64,000 bases of DNA from the NCBI RefSeq assembly GCF_006337165.1, contig NZ_CP040896.1, forward strand, positions 1,674,001 to 1,738,000, in the 5' to 3' direction. Source of the DNA: Hymenobacter jejuensis. GTDB taxonomy: Bacteria; Bacteroidota; Bacteroidia; Cytophagales; Hymenobacteraceae. A program made the translations under genes and the position numbers. Of the stretch, positions 54,417 to 62,456 are shown one piece after another; the first letter of the stretch is position 1, and every line of letters begins with the position of its first letter. A model generated the notes under the pieces. That model was given only the letters and a program-made list of their open reading frames with translations. It had not been told where the DNA came from and made no database searches.

Positions 54417-56510
54417 ATGCCTAATCAAGAAGAATCGCTGCTGTTATACTTGAACGAGGCCATTGCCACGACCCGCAACAAGGAAGGGCTCTTCCGGATC
54501 GTGACGGAAAAGCTGCGGTTGATCTTCCCGTTCGACGTGATTTCCATCGTGACCATCGATACGGAAGGCCAGTACAAGCGCCTTTTCCTGCGCGACTACT
54601 TCACTGATCTCACGATTCCCTCTCGCCACAACAACCGCAATCTGCGCCACCCCATTGCCGGCACGCCCACCGAACGCATCTTGCTGGACAACAAAATACA
54701 AACCCTTGACCTTCAAGAAGTTGCAAAAGAGTACAATGGCGAAAGCCCTTTCAACTACCTGATTCAGCAGGGCGTACGCTTTATGACGGTGGTGCCGCTG
54801 CGCATTGCGGGCACCTCCTTGGGAGTGATGTGCTTGGCTTCACGGCGTCATCCACACTTCGAGCCCGCCGACCTGTCGTTGCTGGGCAAGATCGGCAGCT
54901 TGGTAGCCGTGGCCGTGAGCAACACGCTGGCCTTTGAGGAAGTAGCGCAGCGCGAACGCGAAAAAAGCATTCAATTGGCCGTCAATAACGCCTTGCTTAG
55001 CATCAAGGAGCGCGGCCAGCTTTTCCATACGGTAGCCACGGAAATCAATCGGGTGGTACCCTACGACTACTTCGGGGTGCGCATCCGCTACCGCGACGGC
55101 ACGCACAAGGCCTTCGCTGAGTTTGGCAAACAAGACGATGGCACGTTTGCGCCCCTCGACCCCGATCGCTGGAACGAGGTACCGGAATACGGGCAGATGG
55201 AGGGCGAAGCCATGGAGTTGTTTCAACACCCGGCTATTTACGGCGACGAAAGCTTCCGGCGCTTGTCGGATAAGTATCGCCTGATGCGCTACATCGCCGA
55301 GCACCGCAACACCCGCTCGTTGCTCATCGCGCCGCTGTGGGTGCAGGAAGACCAAACGGCAGTACTGTCATTGAGCAGCAAGGAGGAAGGCAACTTCGAT
55401 GAGACTGATTTAGAGCTGATTAAGGGCTTAGTCCCGCAGATCACGCTCACGATGCAGAACCTGTTTGCTTTCGAGCAGATCGAGAGCCTGAGCGCGCAGC
55501 TCGAGCAGGAGCGCACTTACCTCATCGACGAGATCAACACCACCGCCAACTTCGGCGAGTTCATCGGCCAAAGCCCGACCATCCAGCCCGTGCTCACGCG
55601 CATCACGCAGGTCGCCCCCACCGACACGACGGTGCTCATTAGCGGCGAAACGGGTACCGGTAAAGAGTTGGTAGCCAGAGCCTTGCACAACCTCTCGCCC
55701 CGCCGCGACCGCGCCCTGATCAAGCTCAATTGCGCCGCCTTACCCGCCCAGCTCATTGAAAGCGAACTCTTTGGCCACGAGAAGGGTGCTTTCACCGGAG
55801 CCGTGGATCGGCGCATCGGCAAGTTTGAGTTGGCCGACGGGGGCACTATTTTCCTCGACGAAGTGGGCGAGTTGCCGCTCGATTTGCAAGCCAAGTTGCT
55901 GCGCGTGTTGCAGGAAAAGGAGTTTGAACGCATTGGGGGCCGCCGCGTAATTCACAGCAACGCCCGCGTGATCGCGGCCACCAACCGCGTGCTGGAAGAT
56001 GAGGTAGCCGCCGGCCGCTTTCGCGCCGATTTATACTACCGGCTCAACGTGTTTCCGGTGCGGCTGCCGGCCCTGCGCGAGCGTCCCGAAGACATTGAGC
56101 CGCTCATTCGTTTTTTCCTGGAGGGCTTCACCAAGAAGATGGGCAAGCCCGTGCGCGGCCTGCGCGAGCGCGACCTACGGGCGATGCAGCAGTACAGCTG
56201 GCCGGGCAACATCCGGGAGCTGGAGCACGTGCTGGAGCAAGCCGTGATCGTGTCGACGGGGCCGTTTCTGGAGTTTGCGGGCTTTTCGGCGGCCGCCGCG
56301 CAGGCTTCGCCGCCCATTCCACTGCCCGATTACGCGCCCATCAAAACGCTGCGCGACCAGGAGCGCGACCACATTCTGGCGGCGTTGCAGCGCACGGCTG
56401 GCCGGGTAAGTGGCCCCAACGGCGCCGCCGTGCTGCTCGACATCAACCCCAAAACCCTCGAAGCGCGCATGAAAAAACTGGGCATTCAGCGCACCGTGGT
56501 AGCTTCCTAA
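54417..56510 (+). CDS. Sigma-54-dependent activator with two GAF domains
   Basis: 697 residues from ATG at 54417; a GTG at 54330 would add 29 residues without family match. Two GAF domains (about 15-160 and 175-365; [20 protein letters not shown] and [20 protein letters not shown]) form the sensor part, as in FhlA. The AAA+ domain has Walker [16 protein letters not shown] (about 409), [10 protein letters not shown] (about 458, sigma-54 contact) and Walker [18 protein letters not shown], then the arginine finger region [21 protein letters not shown] Fis-type helix-turn-helix ends the protein ([19 protein letters not shown]). No receiver domain, so it responds to a ligand or partner rather than to a kinase. 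Divergent from the efflux operon. Confidence 0.94.
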   Translation: MPNQEESLLLYLNEAIATTRNKEGLFRIVTEKLRLIFPFDVISIVTIDTEGQYKRLFLRDYFTDLTIPSRHNNRNLRHPIAGTPTERILLDNKIQTLDLQEVAKEYNGESPFNYLIQQGVRFMTVVPLRIAGTSLGVMCLASRRHPHFEPADLSLLGKIGSLVAVAVSNTLAFEEVAQREREKSIQLAVNNALLSIKERGQLFHTVATEINRVVPYDYFGVRIRYRDGTHKAFAEFGKQDDGTFAPLDPDRWNEVPEYGQMEGEAMELFQHPAIYGDESFRRLSDKYRLMRYIAEHRNTRSLLIAPLWVQEDQTAVLSLSSKEEGNFDETDLELIKGLVPQITLTMQNLFAFEQIESLSAQLEQERTYLIDEINTTANFGEFIGQSPTIQPVLTRITQVAPTDTTVLISGETGTGKELVARALHNLSPRRDRALIKLNCAALPAQLIESELFGHEKGAFTGAVDRRIGKFELADGGTIFLDEVGELPLDLQAKLLRVLQEKEFERIGGRRVIHSNARVIAATNRVLEDEVAAGRFRADLYYRLNVFPVRLPALRERPEDIEPLIRFFLEGFTKKMGKPVRGLRERDLRAMQQYSWPGNIRELEHVLEQAVIVSTGPFLEFAGFSAAAAQASPPIPLPDYAPIKTLRDQERDHILAALQRTAGRVSGPNGAAVLLDINPKTLEARMKKLGIQRTVVAS

Positions 56511-56544
56511 TGCGGCATGGGCACGCTCTAAAATACCATAACAG

Positions 56545-56571
56545 TTTGAATGTTAAATTTTTACATTCAAA
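56545..56571. repeat. Short AT-rich hairpin
   Basis: TTTGAATGT and ACATTCAAA around a nine-base centre, 35 bp after the activator gene. May help end its message. Confidence 0.5.
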
Positions 56572-56653
56572 GCAAACCCAGGCATCTCGTTTTTTAGCCG
56601 GACAAGTTGCGACGGCTGATAACATAGTTGCGTTGCAAACGTGACACCCAATA

Positions 56654-56693
56654 AAACGCAGGCCCGGCAAATGACTTAGCCGGGCTTGCGTTT
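56654..56693. terminator. Terminator between activator and M56 module 2
   Basis: 15-bp stem (56654-56668 with 56679-56693, one mismatch that can pair as G-U in one strand), GC-rich centre with A- and T-runs outside. Confidence 0.8.
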
Positions 56694-56755
56694 GTAGGTT
56701 TACAAACCATTTACATTATAACAACCTTACTATCAGATAGTTATTTAAAGAATTT

Positions 56756-58162
56756 TTACTTTTTCGTAGCAACTACGATCACGCCGTTTTTGCCTTTGGC
56801 GCCAAATTCCTTTTCGGCAGCTTCGCCCTTATACACTTTCACCGACTCGATGCGCTCGGGGGAGATTGCGCGTAGCGCCTCGTTTGTGGCTTCTTGGCCA
56901 TCAATCACGATGAGGCTGTTGGCCAGGCTGGCATCCGTGCTGTGGTCGCCCGCGGTACCCTTAATGGTGACCTGCGTTGCGCCCGCTTTCGAAGCGGCCG
57001 GCTGGAGACTGATGCCGTATTTCTGGTTGAAGTTCAGCACCGATTCGGAGTTTTCATTGCCCTTGGTGATGACGCTCACCACGCCGGCCGCCGTGCTGCC
57101 GAACGCCTTCTGAAATGCCTCACCCTTGAGCACATTCATGCTTGCGATATGGGCTGGATCCATCTGCGTTAGTTTTTCTTTCGAAACCTCTTGGCCGTCA
57201 ACGAAATACAAGAGATTGTCCGGCAAATGATTCTGCGTACGGGCGTCCTTCTGGTTGGAGGCGATGACCACGGTAGTCGAGGCATCCGGCTTCCGGGGCT
57301 CAACTTGGGGCTGCGAACAGGCGATAGCCAAACCAGCAACCAAGGGCAGCAGTAGCGCATAGCTCAGCAGATGCACCGCAGAAGAACGCTTCTTGTTAAT
57401 CATAGCAATACGGTTTTTGAGAGTGAGAAAATTGAAATTATTGACCAAGGAGGAGCTTTGCGCTAGCCCATTAAGCCGCACCAAACTATACTGATAAGCC
57501 CGGCTGTCGAGGCCGGTTTGCAGCACTTTGCGGTCGGTAACGAATTCGAGGTTTTCCTGAATGGCTTGCTTCAGCAGCCACGCCGCAGGGTTAAACCAGA
57601 AGGCCACCACTTGGGCTTGCGCCAGCAGCACATCCAGCGTATGGCCTTGACTGACATGCACTTGCTCGTGCTGCAAAATCATCGGCAGCTCTTCCGGCCG
57701 GTGCTGCTCAGGATTCAGGTAAATGGTTTGCCCGAACGAAAACGGATTCAAGTCGCCGCTAAGGCGGCGTACGCGCATACCCAGCACCTGCGCAGGCGGC
57801 GAAGTCCGGTGTAGCCTATATAACGAGGCCAGCTGTCCGAGCAGCCGCGCGGCCATTAGGCCCATGCCCACCCAGTAGACGCTCACGAGCAGTTGCCAAT
57901 AATCGAAGCCAGTTGGCGTCGGTACAGCCAGCGCCTGCCAATCCGGCGCGATGAGCTGTAGCGTAGCGCCCAGCTCCTGCTGCCGCGCAAACAACTGCCC
58001 GATATCCAGCAGCGGATACGCTGCCGAAAAAAGCAGCGCAAACAGCAGAAAAGCCCGGTTGAGGGTGTAAAAAGTGAGCCGGCGCAGCACCACGTAATAA
58101 GCCAGACCAAACAGAACCAAAGCCCCGTTTGCCTTCACCAGATACAGCAACAGCGCGGGCAT
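56756..58162 (-). CDS. M56 family metallopeptidase with two plug-like C-terminal repeats
   Basis: 468 residues. Helices near 1-25, 35-55 and 85-110; zinc site MILQHEQVHVSQGHTLDV (HEQVH, about 164) and QENLEFVTDRKVLQ for the Glu ligand. A fourth helix (LLSYALLLPLVAGLAIACS) is followed by two copies of a roughly 55-residue unit: LYFVDGQEVSKEKLTQMDPA with STAAGVVSVITKG (from about 312), and LIVIDGQEATNEALRAISPE with KGKNGVIVVATKK (from about 411). This pattern (IDG, P-x-x-I-x-S-x-x-V-x-K-G, G-x-x-G-V-I-x-V-x-T) is that of the TonB-dependent receptor plug. Two bases separate it from the upstream repressor gene. Confidence 0.9.
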   Translation of the reverse strand: MPALLLYLVKANGALVLFGLAYYVVLRRLTFYTLNRAFLLFALLFSAAYPLLDIGQLFARQQELGATLQLIAPDWQALAVPTPTGFDYWQLLVSVYWVGMGLMAARLLGQLASLYRLHRTSPPAQVLGMRVRRLSGDLNPFSFGQTIYLNPEQHRPEELPMILQHEQVHVSQGHTLDVLLAQAQVVAFWFNPAAWLLKQAIQENLEFVTDRKVLQTGLDSRAYQYSLVRLNGLAQSSSLVNNFNFLTLKNRIAMINKKRSSAVHLLSYALLLPLVAGLAIACSQPQVEPRKPDASTTVVIASNQKDARTQNHLPDNLLYFVDGQEVSKEKLTQMDPAHIASMNVLKGEAFQKAFGSTAAGVVSVITKGNENSESVLNFNQKYGISLQPAASKAGATQVTIKGTAGDHSTDASLANSLIVIDGQEATNEALRAISPERIESVKVYKGEAAEKEFGAKGKNGVIVVATKK

Positions 58163-58164
58163 GG

Positions 58165-58530
58165 CTATTCCGGTTTGCGGTTTTCAATCATGTCGATGAT
58201 TTCCTGCAACTCGCTGGCGCTGATCTTCTTCTCCTTTGCAAAAAACGACACAAGCTCTTTGTAGGAATTCTTGAAGTAGTCGCCTACGAAGTCGCTCATG
58301 AAGCGCTTGCGGTATTCTTCGGCCTTCACAAGCGGCGCAAACCGATACGAATTGCCCAGCTTTTCACTGCTCAGGTAGCCCTTCCGCTCCAGGTTGCGAA
58401 TCGTGGAAGCCAGCGTAGTATAGGGTGGTTTAGGCTCGGGGAGCTGGTCTAGCACGTCTTTGGTAAACCCGCCGTCCAGCTGCCAGAGCACCTGCATGGC
58501 TTCTTCTTCGGGTTGCGTCAGTCGTTCCAT
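58165..58530 (-). CDS. BlaI/MecI/CopY family repressor, module 2
   Basis: 121 residues. LTQPEEEAMQVLWQLDGGFT, DVLDQLPEPKPPYTTLASTI and RNLERKGYLSSEKLGNSYRF match the winged-helix family. The C-terminal helix region (KEKKISASELQEIIDMIENR) likely dimerises. Transcribed with the M56 gene two bases downstream; the pair repeats the arrangement of module 1. Tandem dyads lie just upstream. Confidence 0.93.
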   Translation of the reverse strand: MERLTQPEEEAMQVLWQLDGGFTKDVLDQLPEPKPPYTTLASTIRNLERKGYLSSEKLGNSYRFAPLVKAEEYRKRFMSDFVGDYFKNSYKELVSFFAKEKKISASELQEIIDMIENRKPE

Positions 58531-58537
58531 ATGACTT

Positions 58538-58571
58538 TACGATGTTTTCGTAATACTACGAACATTTCGTA
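58538..58571. promoter_or_regulatory. Two tandem operator-like dyads upstream of BlaI module 2
   Basis: TACGA-N5-TCGTA occurs twice, at 58538-58552 and 58557-58571, four bases apart and 7 bp from the repressor start. Perfect arms in both. They resemble TACA/TGTA-type BlaI sites and are unlike the TTAGTT dyads of module 1. Confidence 0.65.
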
Positions 58572-58668
58572 ATTAAGCATATGGAATCGAGAAAAAGCGC
58601 AAAAAATTATTCAACGCGTGGGTAAAGCCTGCAAAAGCCCTTGTTATAAGTAACTGATTATCAATTAT

Positions 58669-59649
58669 TTATTCACCAGGATAAATTACTCCCAGCTGCC
58701 GACGCACTTCGTCGAGCTGCTGCATTAGCTCCAAACTAAACTGCCAAGGCACAAGCGGGCTTTCCACCAAGTTTTGCTCGAGGCAGTGCTGCACATGCTC
58801 GATCTCGTACTGATAGCCGTGGCCGGGAAAGTCGAAAAAGAAATCCTGAGGTGCTTCGTCCGGGCGCTCCAACGTGAGCCGCTTGGCATGATGGAAGCGG
58901 CTGTGCATCAGCAGCTTTCCTTCGGAGCCGTACACGGTGCAAGTAGTATCGGTAGTGGCGGCCAGGGTGGAAAACAGGCTGGCGGTGGCTCCGTTTTCGT
59001 ACGCCAGCGACATAGCGCAATTCATGTCGACGCCGGTTTCGGTGAGCGCCCCTGCAGCTTTGATATCCGTTGGGTTGCCGAGGAAAAACTTGCTGATCAG
59101 GAGCGGATAAATGCCAATGTCCAGGAGCGAACCGCCGGCCAGCGCCGGCGCAAACAAGCGCGCCGCCGGATCGTAGGGAGCCGTAAAGCCAAAATCGGCG
59201 GCTATGTGCACTACTTTCCCTATCGCCCCTGACTGGATGATTTCCAGCGCTTTATGGGTGGAAGGGAAAAAGCGCGTCCACAACGCTTCCATCAAAAACA
59301 CCTGCTTTTCCCGCGCCGTGGCAATCATCTCTTGCACCTGCCGAGTGTTCAGGGCGAAGGCTTTTTCGCACAGCACCGGCACGCCAGCGCGCAGGCAGAG
59401 CAGCGTATGCGCATGGTGCTCGGAGTGGGGCGTAGCAATGTACACGACATCCAGGTCGGGCAGCTTCAGCAACTCTTCGTAGCTCCCAACGGCGTGCGCT
59501 ACATTGTATTGAGCAGCAAATTGTTGCGCTTTATCCAGGCTCCGTGAGGCTACCCCGTACAAGCGGGCATTGGGCACGAGTTGTAGGCTTTCGGCAAACT
59601 TGTGGGCGATCCGGCCCAGCCCAATGATTCCCCAGTTGAAAGTGCGCAC
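58669..59649 (-). CDS. Gfo/Idh/MocA family oxidoreductase
   Basis: 326 residues from GTG at 59649; the longer in-frame start at 59727 adds residues that do not fit. WGIIGLGRIAHKFAESLQLV is the Rossmann motif. VVYIATPHSEHHAHTLLCLR and GVPVLCEKAFALNTRQVQEM contain the conserved EK dipeptide (Glu-Lys), and MEALWTRFFPS and GGSLLDIGIYPLLISKFFLG follow. It probably acts on sugars or inositol-like cyclitols with NAD(P). Monocistronic. Confidence 0.92.
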   Translation of the reverse strand: MRTFNWGIIGLGRIAHKFAESLQLVPNARLYGVASRSLDKAQQFAAQYNVAHAVGSYEELLKLPDLDVVYIATPHSEHHAHTLLCLRAGVPVLCEKAFALNTRQVQEMIATAREKQVFLMEALWTRFFPSTHKALEIIQSGAIGKVVHIAADFGFTAPYDPAARLFAPALAGGSLLDIGIYPLLISKFFLGNPTDIKAAGALTETGVDMNCAMSLAYENGATASLFSTLAATTDTTCTVYGSEGKLLMHSRFHHAKRLTLERPDEAPQDFFFDFPGHGYQYEIEHVQHCLEQNLVESPLVPWQFSLELMQQLDEVRRQLGVIYPGE

Positions 59650-59814
59650 GGCAGAAAAGGTTAAGCAACAGAATAAGTACAAGCACAAGCAGGTACGGAA
59701 GTACGGCGATTTGGGCCGGTCGGCCAACGGCGAGGATGATACTTTTTTGGCTTCTTAAGCGCTGAAAGGGAGCCTTCTGCGCGCCGCATACGTTTTGCAG
59801 TTACTTTTAAACGC

Positions 59815-61113
59815 ATGCCTGCTCTCTTCGACCCCACCCTGCTCACCCGCGACCATGTGCTGCGTGCCATCCGGCACCTCGACCGCACTGCCCTGACGGT
59901 TCCGCCCAGCACGGTTTATGACCTGGTGTATCGCGGCCGCCGCTATCCGCCGCGCGCCGTGGCGCAGCAAGCATGGCGCTTCGCCATTAATGACGTAGAA
60001 GCCAAATGGCCGTTGCCCGCTGGCAGCCCCACCAACCAAGTACTTGAGGATCTTGATTTTACGGTAGCTACCAAGCGCCCGACCCTGGCCAACTCGCCCC
60101 TCGACGGCGACGTGGCTACGCAGGACGCCATGCAGAATCTGTACACGGGCTTGGCGGGTGATGACGTACCTGCGCCGGCCCCAAAAGCGCCCACCGTAGC
60201 GCACGAACCCACCGCAGCCTACACGTCTGAGCTGCCCGCACAGCCCTATACCAAGGCCGATGCGTTGCAGGAGCTATTTATATCGGAAGAAAAACTCGTG
60301 GATACGCTGGCGGCCCTGGAGCGACGGCGCAACCTGATTTTGCAGGGACCGCCCGGCACGGGCAAGACGTTTTTGGCGCGGCGGCTGGCGTGGCTAGAGT
60401 TGGGCAGCCAGGACACGCAGCGCGTAGAAATGGTGCAGTTTCACCCCAGCTACAGCTACGAAGATTTTGTGCAGGGCTTCCGGCCCGATGCGCACGGCTC
60501 GTTTCGCCTCACCGACGGGGTGCTGCCCGATCTCTGCCGCCGGGCCACCGCCGACCCCACACGGCCGTATTTCCTGCTTATCGACGAGATCAACCGCGGC
60601 CACCTGAACCGCATTTTCGGCGAGCTGCTGCTGTTGCTGGAGGCCGACAAGCGCGGCCCGGCCCACGCCGTGCGCCTGCCTTATGCGCCAGTCGAGGCCC
60701 CGCGTTTTTATGTTCCTGATAATCTGTTCGTTATCGGCACCATGAATACCGCCGACCGATCTTTGGCGCCCCTCGATTATGCCTTGCGGCGGCGCTTTGC
60801 CTTCGTGCCGATGCTGCCAGAGTTTGGCGAGCATTTACATAAGCATTTGATTGACAATAACATACCAACCAAGACTGTAGACCGCATGATCGCCCGCCTT
60901 GCCGAGCTAAATGAAGTCATTGCTAACGACCCCGAGCTCGGCCCCGATTTTCAGGTCGGCCACAGTTACTTCTGCCAACCGCCTACAGATCCAGCCGCCG
61001 CCGACCAGTGGCTCACGCTGATCTTAGAACAGGAAATTGCCCCGCTCCTCCGCGACTACTGGTTCGATCAACCCGCACACGCCACCGCCCACATCAAGCG
61101 CCTGCTTTCATAA
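59815..61113 (+). CDS. mcrB: McrB-like AAA+ GTPase restriction subunit
   Basis: 432 residues. The N-terminal part (about 10-85) has VYDLVYRGRRYPPRAVAQQA, a head-type domain also seen in other modification-dependent systems, likely the DNA-recognition part. A variable linker leads to the AAA+ motor: LILQGPPGTGKTFLARRLA (Walker A, about 178), YFLLIDEINRGHLNRIFGE (Walker B, about 254) and GTMNTADRSLAPLDYALRRR (about 308), the McrB signature for GTP. It translocates DNA and feeds the McrC nuclease. McrC follows 172 bp downstream with a REP-like element in between. Confidence 0.93.
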   Translation: MPALFDPTLLTRDHVLRAIRHLDRTALTVPPSTVYDLVYRGRRYPPRAVAQQAWRFAINDVEAKWPLPAGSPTNQVLEDLDFTVATKRPTLANSPLDGDVATQDAMQNLYTGLAGDDVPAPAPKAPTVAHEPTAAYTSELPAQPYTKADALQELFISEEKLVDTLAALERRRNLILQGPPGTGKTFLARRLAWLELGSQDTQRVEMVQFHPSYSYEDFVQGFRPDAHGSFRLTDGVLPDLCRRATADPTRPYFLLIDEINRGHLNRIFGELLLLLEADKRGPAHAVRLPYAPVEAPRFYVPDNLFVIGTMNTADRSLAPLDYALRRRFAFVPMLPEFGEHLHKHLIDNNIPTKTVDRMIARLAELNEVIANDPELGPDFQVGHSYFCQPPTDPAAADQWLTLILEQEIAPLLRDYWFDQPAHATAHIKRLLS

Positions 61114-61118
61114 AACCG

Positions 61119-61265
61119 AACTTCCCTCCTCCGCTGAAGAGGGGACGCGGCAGCTTCGCTGCCGCCAGGGTAGTTGGCCCGCCTGCGGAAGTTGTTTAAC
61201 AAGATAACTACCAACGACTTCACCACCCCACCTTGCGGGCACCCTCCTTAATAAAAGAGGCGAAC
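61119..61265 (+). repeat. REP-like palindromic element, copy C
   Basis: 147 bp between mcrB and mcrC. Same architecture as copies A and B: CCCTCCT/AGAGGGG hairpin, GCGGCAGCTTCGCTGCCGC hairpin, GTAGTTGGCCCGCCTGCGG, then the inverted end TTCACCACCCCACC with ACCCTCCTTAATAAAAGAGG. Less similar to A and B than these are to each other. Same orientation as B. Confidence 0.82.
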
Positions 61266-61285
61266 TGGATTAGTACTCTGACTCG

Positions 61286-62317
61286 ATGATCCCAATTCAA
61301 AACTTATACTACCTGCTTTGCTATGCGTGGAACCGCGTGCCCGACCGCTCGGAATGGCAAAGCGTGGATTCTGCGCCGTTTCATCGGCCGTTGGAACTGC
61401 TTACGCATCTGCTACTTAGTGGCACGCGGCGGCTGTTGGTCAAAGGCCTTTCGCAGGGATATCAGGAGCAGGAAGCCGAGCTGACCGAGCTGCGCGGCCG
61501 GGTATTGTTGGCGCCGACGCTGGCCCGCGATTTGTTGCGCCAAGGCCGGGCAGTGTGCGCCTACGATGAGCTAGGGCCGAATACGGCGTTCAACCAACTG
61601 CTGGCCGGAGCGCTGGATGTGCTGGGGCGTACGCGGCATTTGTCGAGCGCGCAACGCCAAGAAGTGCGGCGGGTGCGCGGCCGTTTTCCCAGCAGCGTGG
61701 TGTCGGCGCCGTTTTCGCGCAATCAGTTGCGAGCGGTGCGGCGTTTGCGGTTGCCGGCTGCCGAGTCGTTTCTGCTGAATGTATGCGAGCTGATCCAGCG
61801 CGGGGCGCTGCCGGAGCCTGATGCCGCAGGGCGCACGCGCTTTCAGGACTTCCGCAACGACGAGCGTCTGATGGCCAACGTGTTCGAAGCGTTTGTGCGC
61901 AACTTCTACCGCCTCGAGCAGCGCCGCTACCGAGTGCTCTCCGAAACCATCACGTGGCAGGCCACCGCCGAGCGCAGCGAAGACCTGGACTTTCTGCCTA
62001 ATATGCTCACGGACACCACTTTAGAATCGTCTGATCGTAAGATTATTCTCGACACCAAATACTACGCGGCGGCCCTGCGCCCGCGCTACGACCGGCAGCG
62101 GCTTATTTCGCCGCACCTCTACCAGCTCTACGCGTACCTGCAAAACCAGCCGCACCGACCGGGCCAGCAACTGGAAGGCGTGCTGCTGTATCCGGCCACT
62201 ACGCGCGCCGTGGATTTGCGCTACACACTGGGTGGCCACCCCGTGCGGGTGGTGACGCTCGACCTGAACCAGCCGTGGGAAGGCATCGCCCGCGACCTTC
62301 TGGAGTTGGTACACTAA
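61286..62317 (+). CDS. mcrC: McrC-like restriction endonuclease subunit
   Basis: 343 residues. IPIQNLYYLLCYAWNRVPD opens a McrC-type protein and ELTELRGRVLLAPTLARDLL follows. The nuclease core near the C-terminus has LDFLPNMLTDTTLESSD and KIILDTKYYAA (Asp-Thr-Lys at about 255), the PD-(D/E)xK metal site; the first acid is the Asp in LTD. Together with McrB it should cut modified foreign DNA (type IV restriction) or act as a related defence system. No methyltransferase is nearby, in line with a type IV system. Confidence 0.9.
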   Translation: MIPIQNLYYLLCYAWNRVPDRSEWQSVDSAPFHRPLELLTHLLLSGTRRLLVKGLSQGYQEQEAELTELRGRVLLAPTLARDLLRQGRAVCAYDELGPNTAFNQLLAGALDVLGRTRHLSSAQRQEVRRVRGRFPSSVVSAPFSRNQLRAVRRLRLPAAESFLLNVCELIQRGALPEPDAAGRTRFQDFRNDERLMANVFEAFVRNFYRLEQRRYRVLSETITWQATAERSEDLDFLPNMLTDTTLESSDRKIILDTKYYAAALRPRYDRQRLISPHLYQLYAYLQNQPHRPGQQLEGVLLYPATTRAVDLRYTLGGHPVRVVTLDLNQPWEGIARDLLELVH

Positions 62318-62456
62318 GTTGAAGATGCCTGTGAAAACTGGAAGTTAGGCGGATAAAATTGTGCAGCCTTGTGAAAACAGCTGCGTCCCTTGGTTGTCCT
62401 TTCGGCTATTTCTGCCTAAACTTCAACCTAGTTTATTCCTCCAAACCTCTACCCTT

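Noticed and set aside
56443..56670. 75-codon minus-strand frame with several CxxC pairs
   Set aside because: Cys-rich pattern looked like a zinc ribbon, but it overlaps the activator's end and two hairpins and lacks a homologous feel; more likely noncoding.
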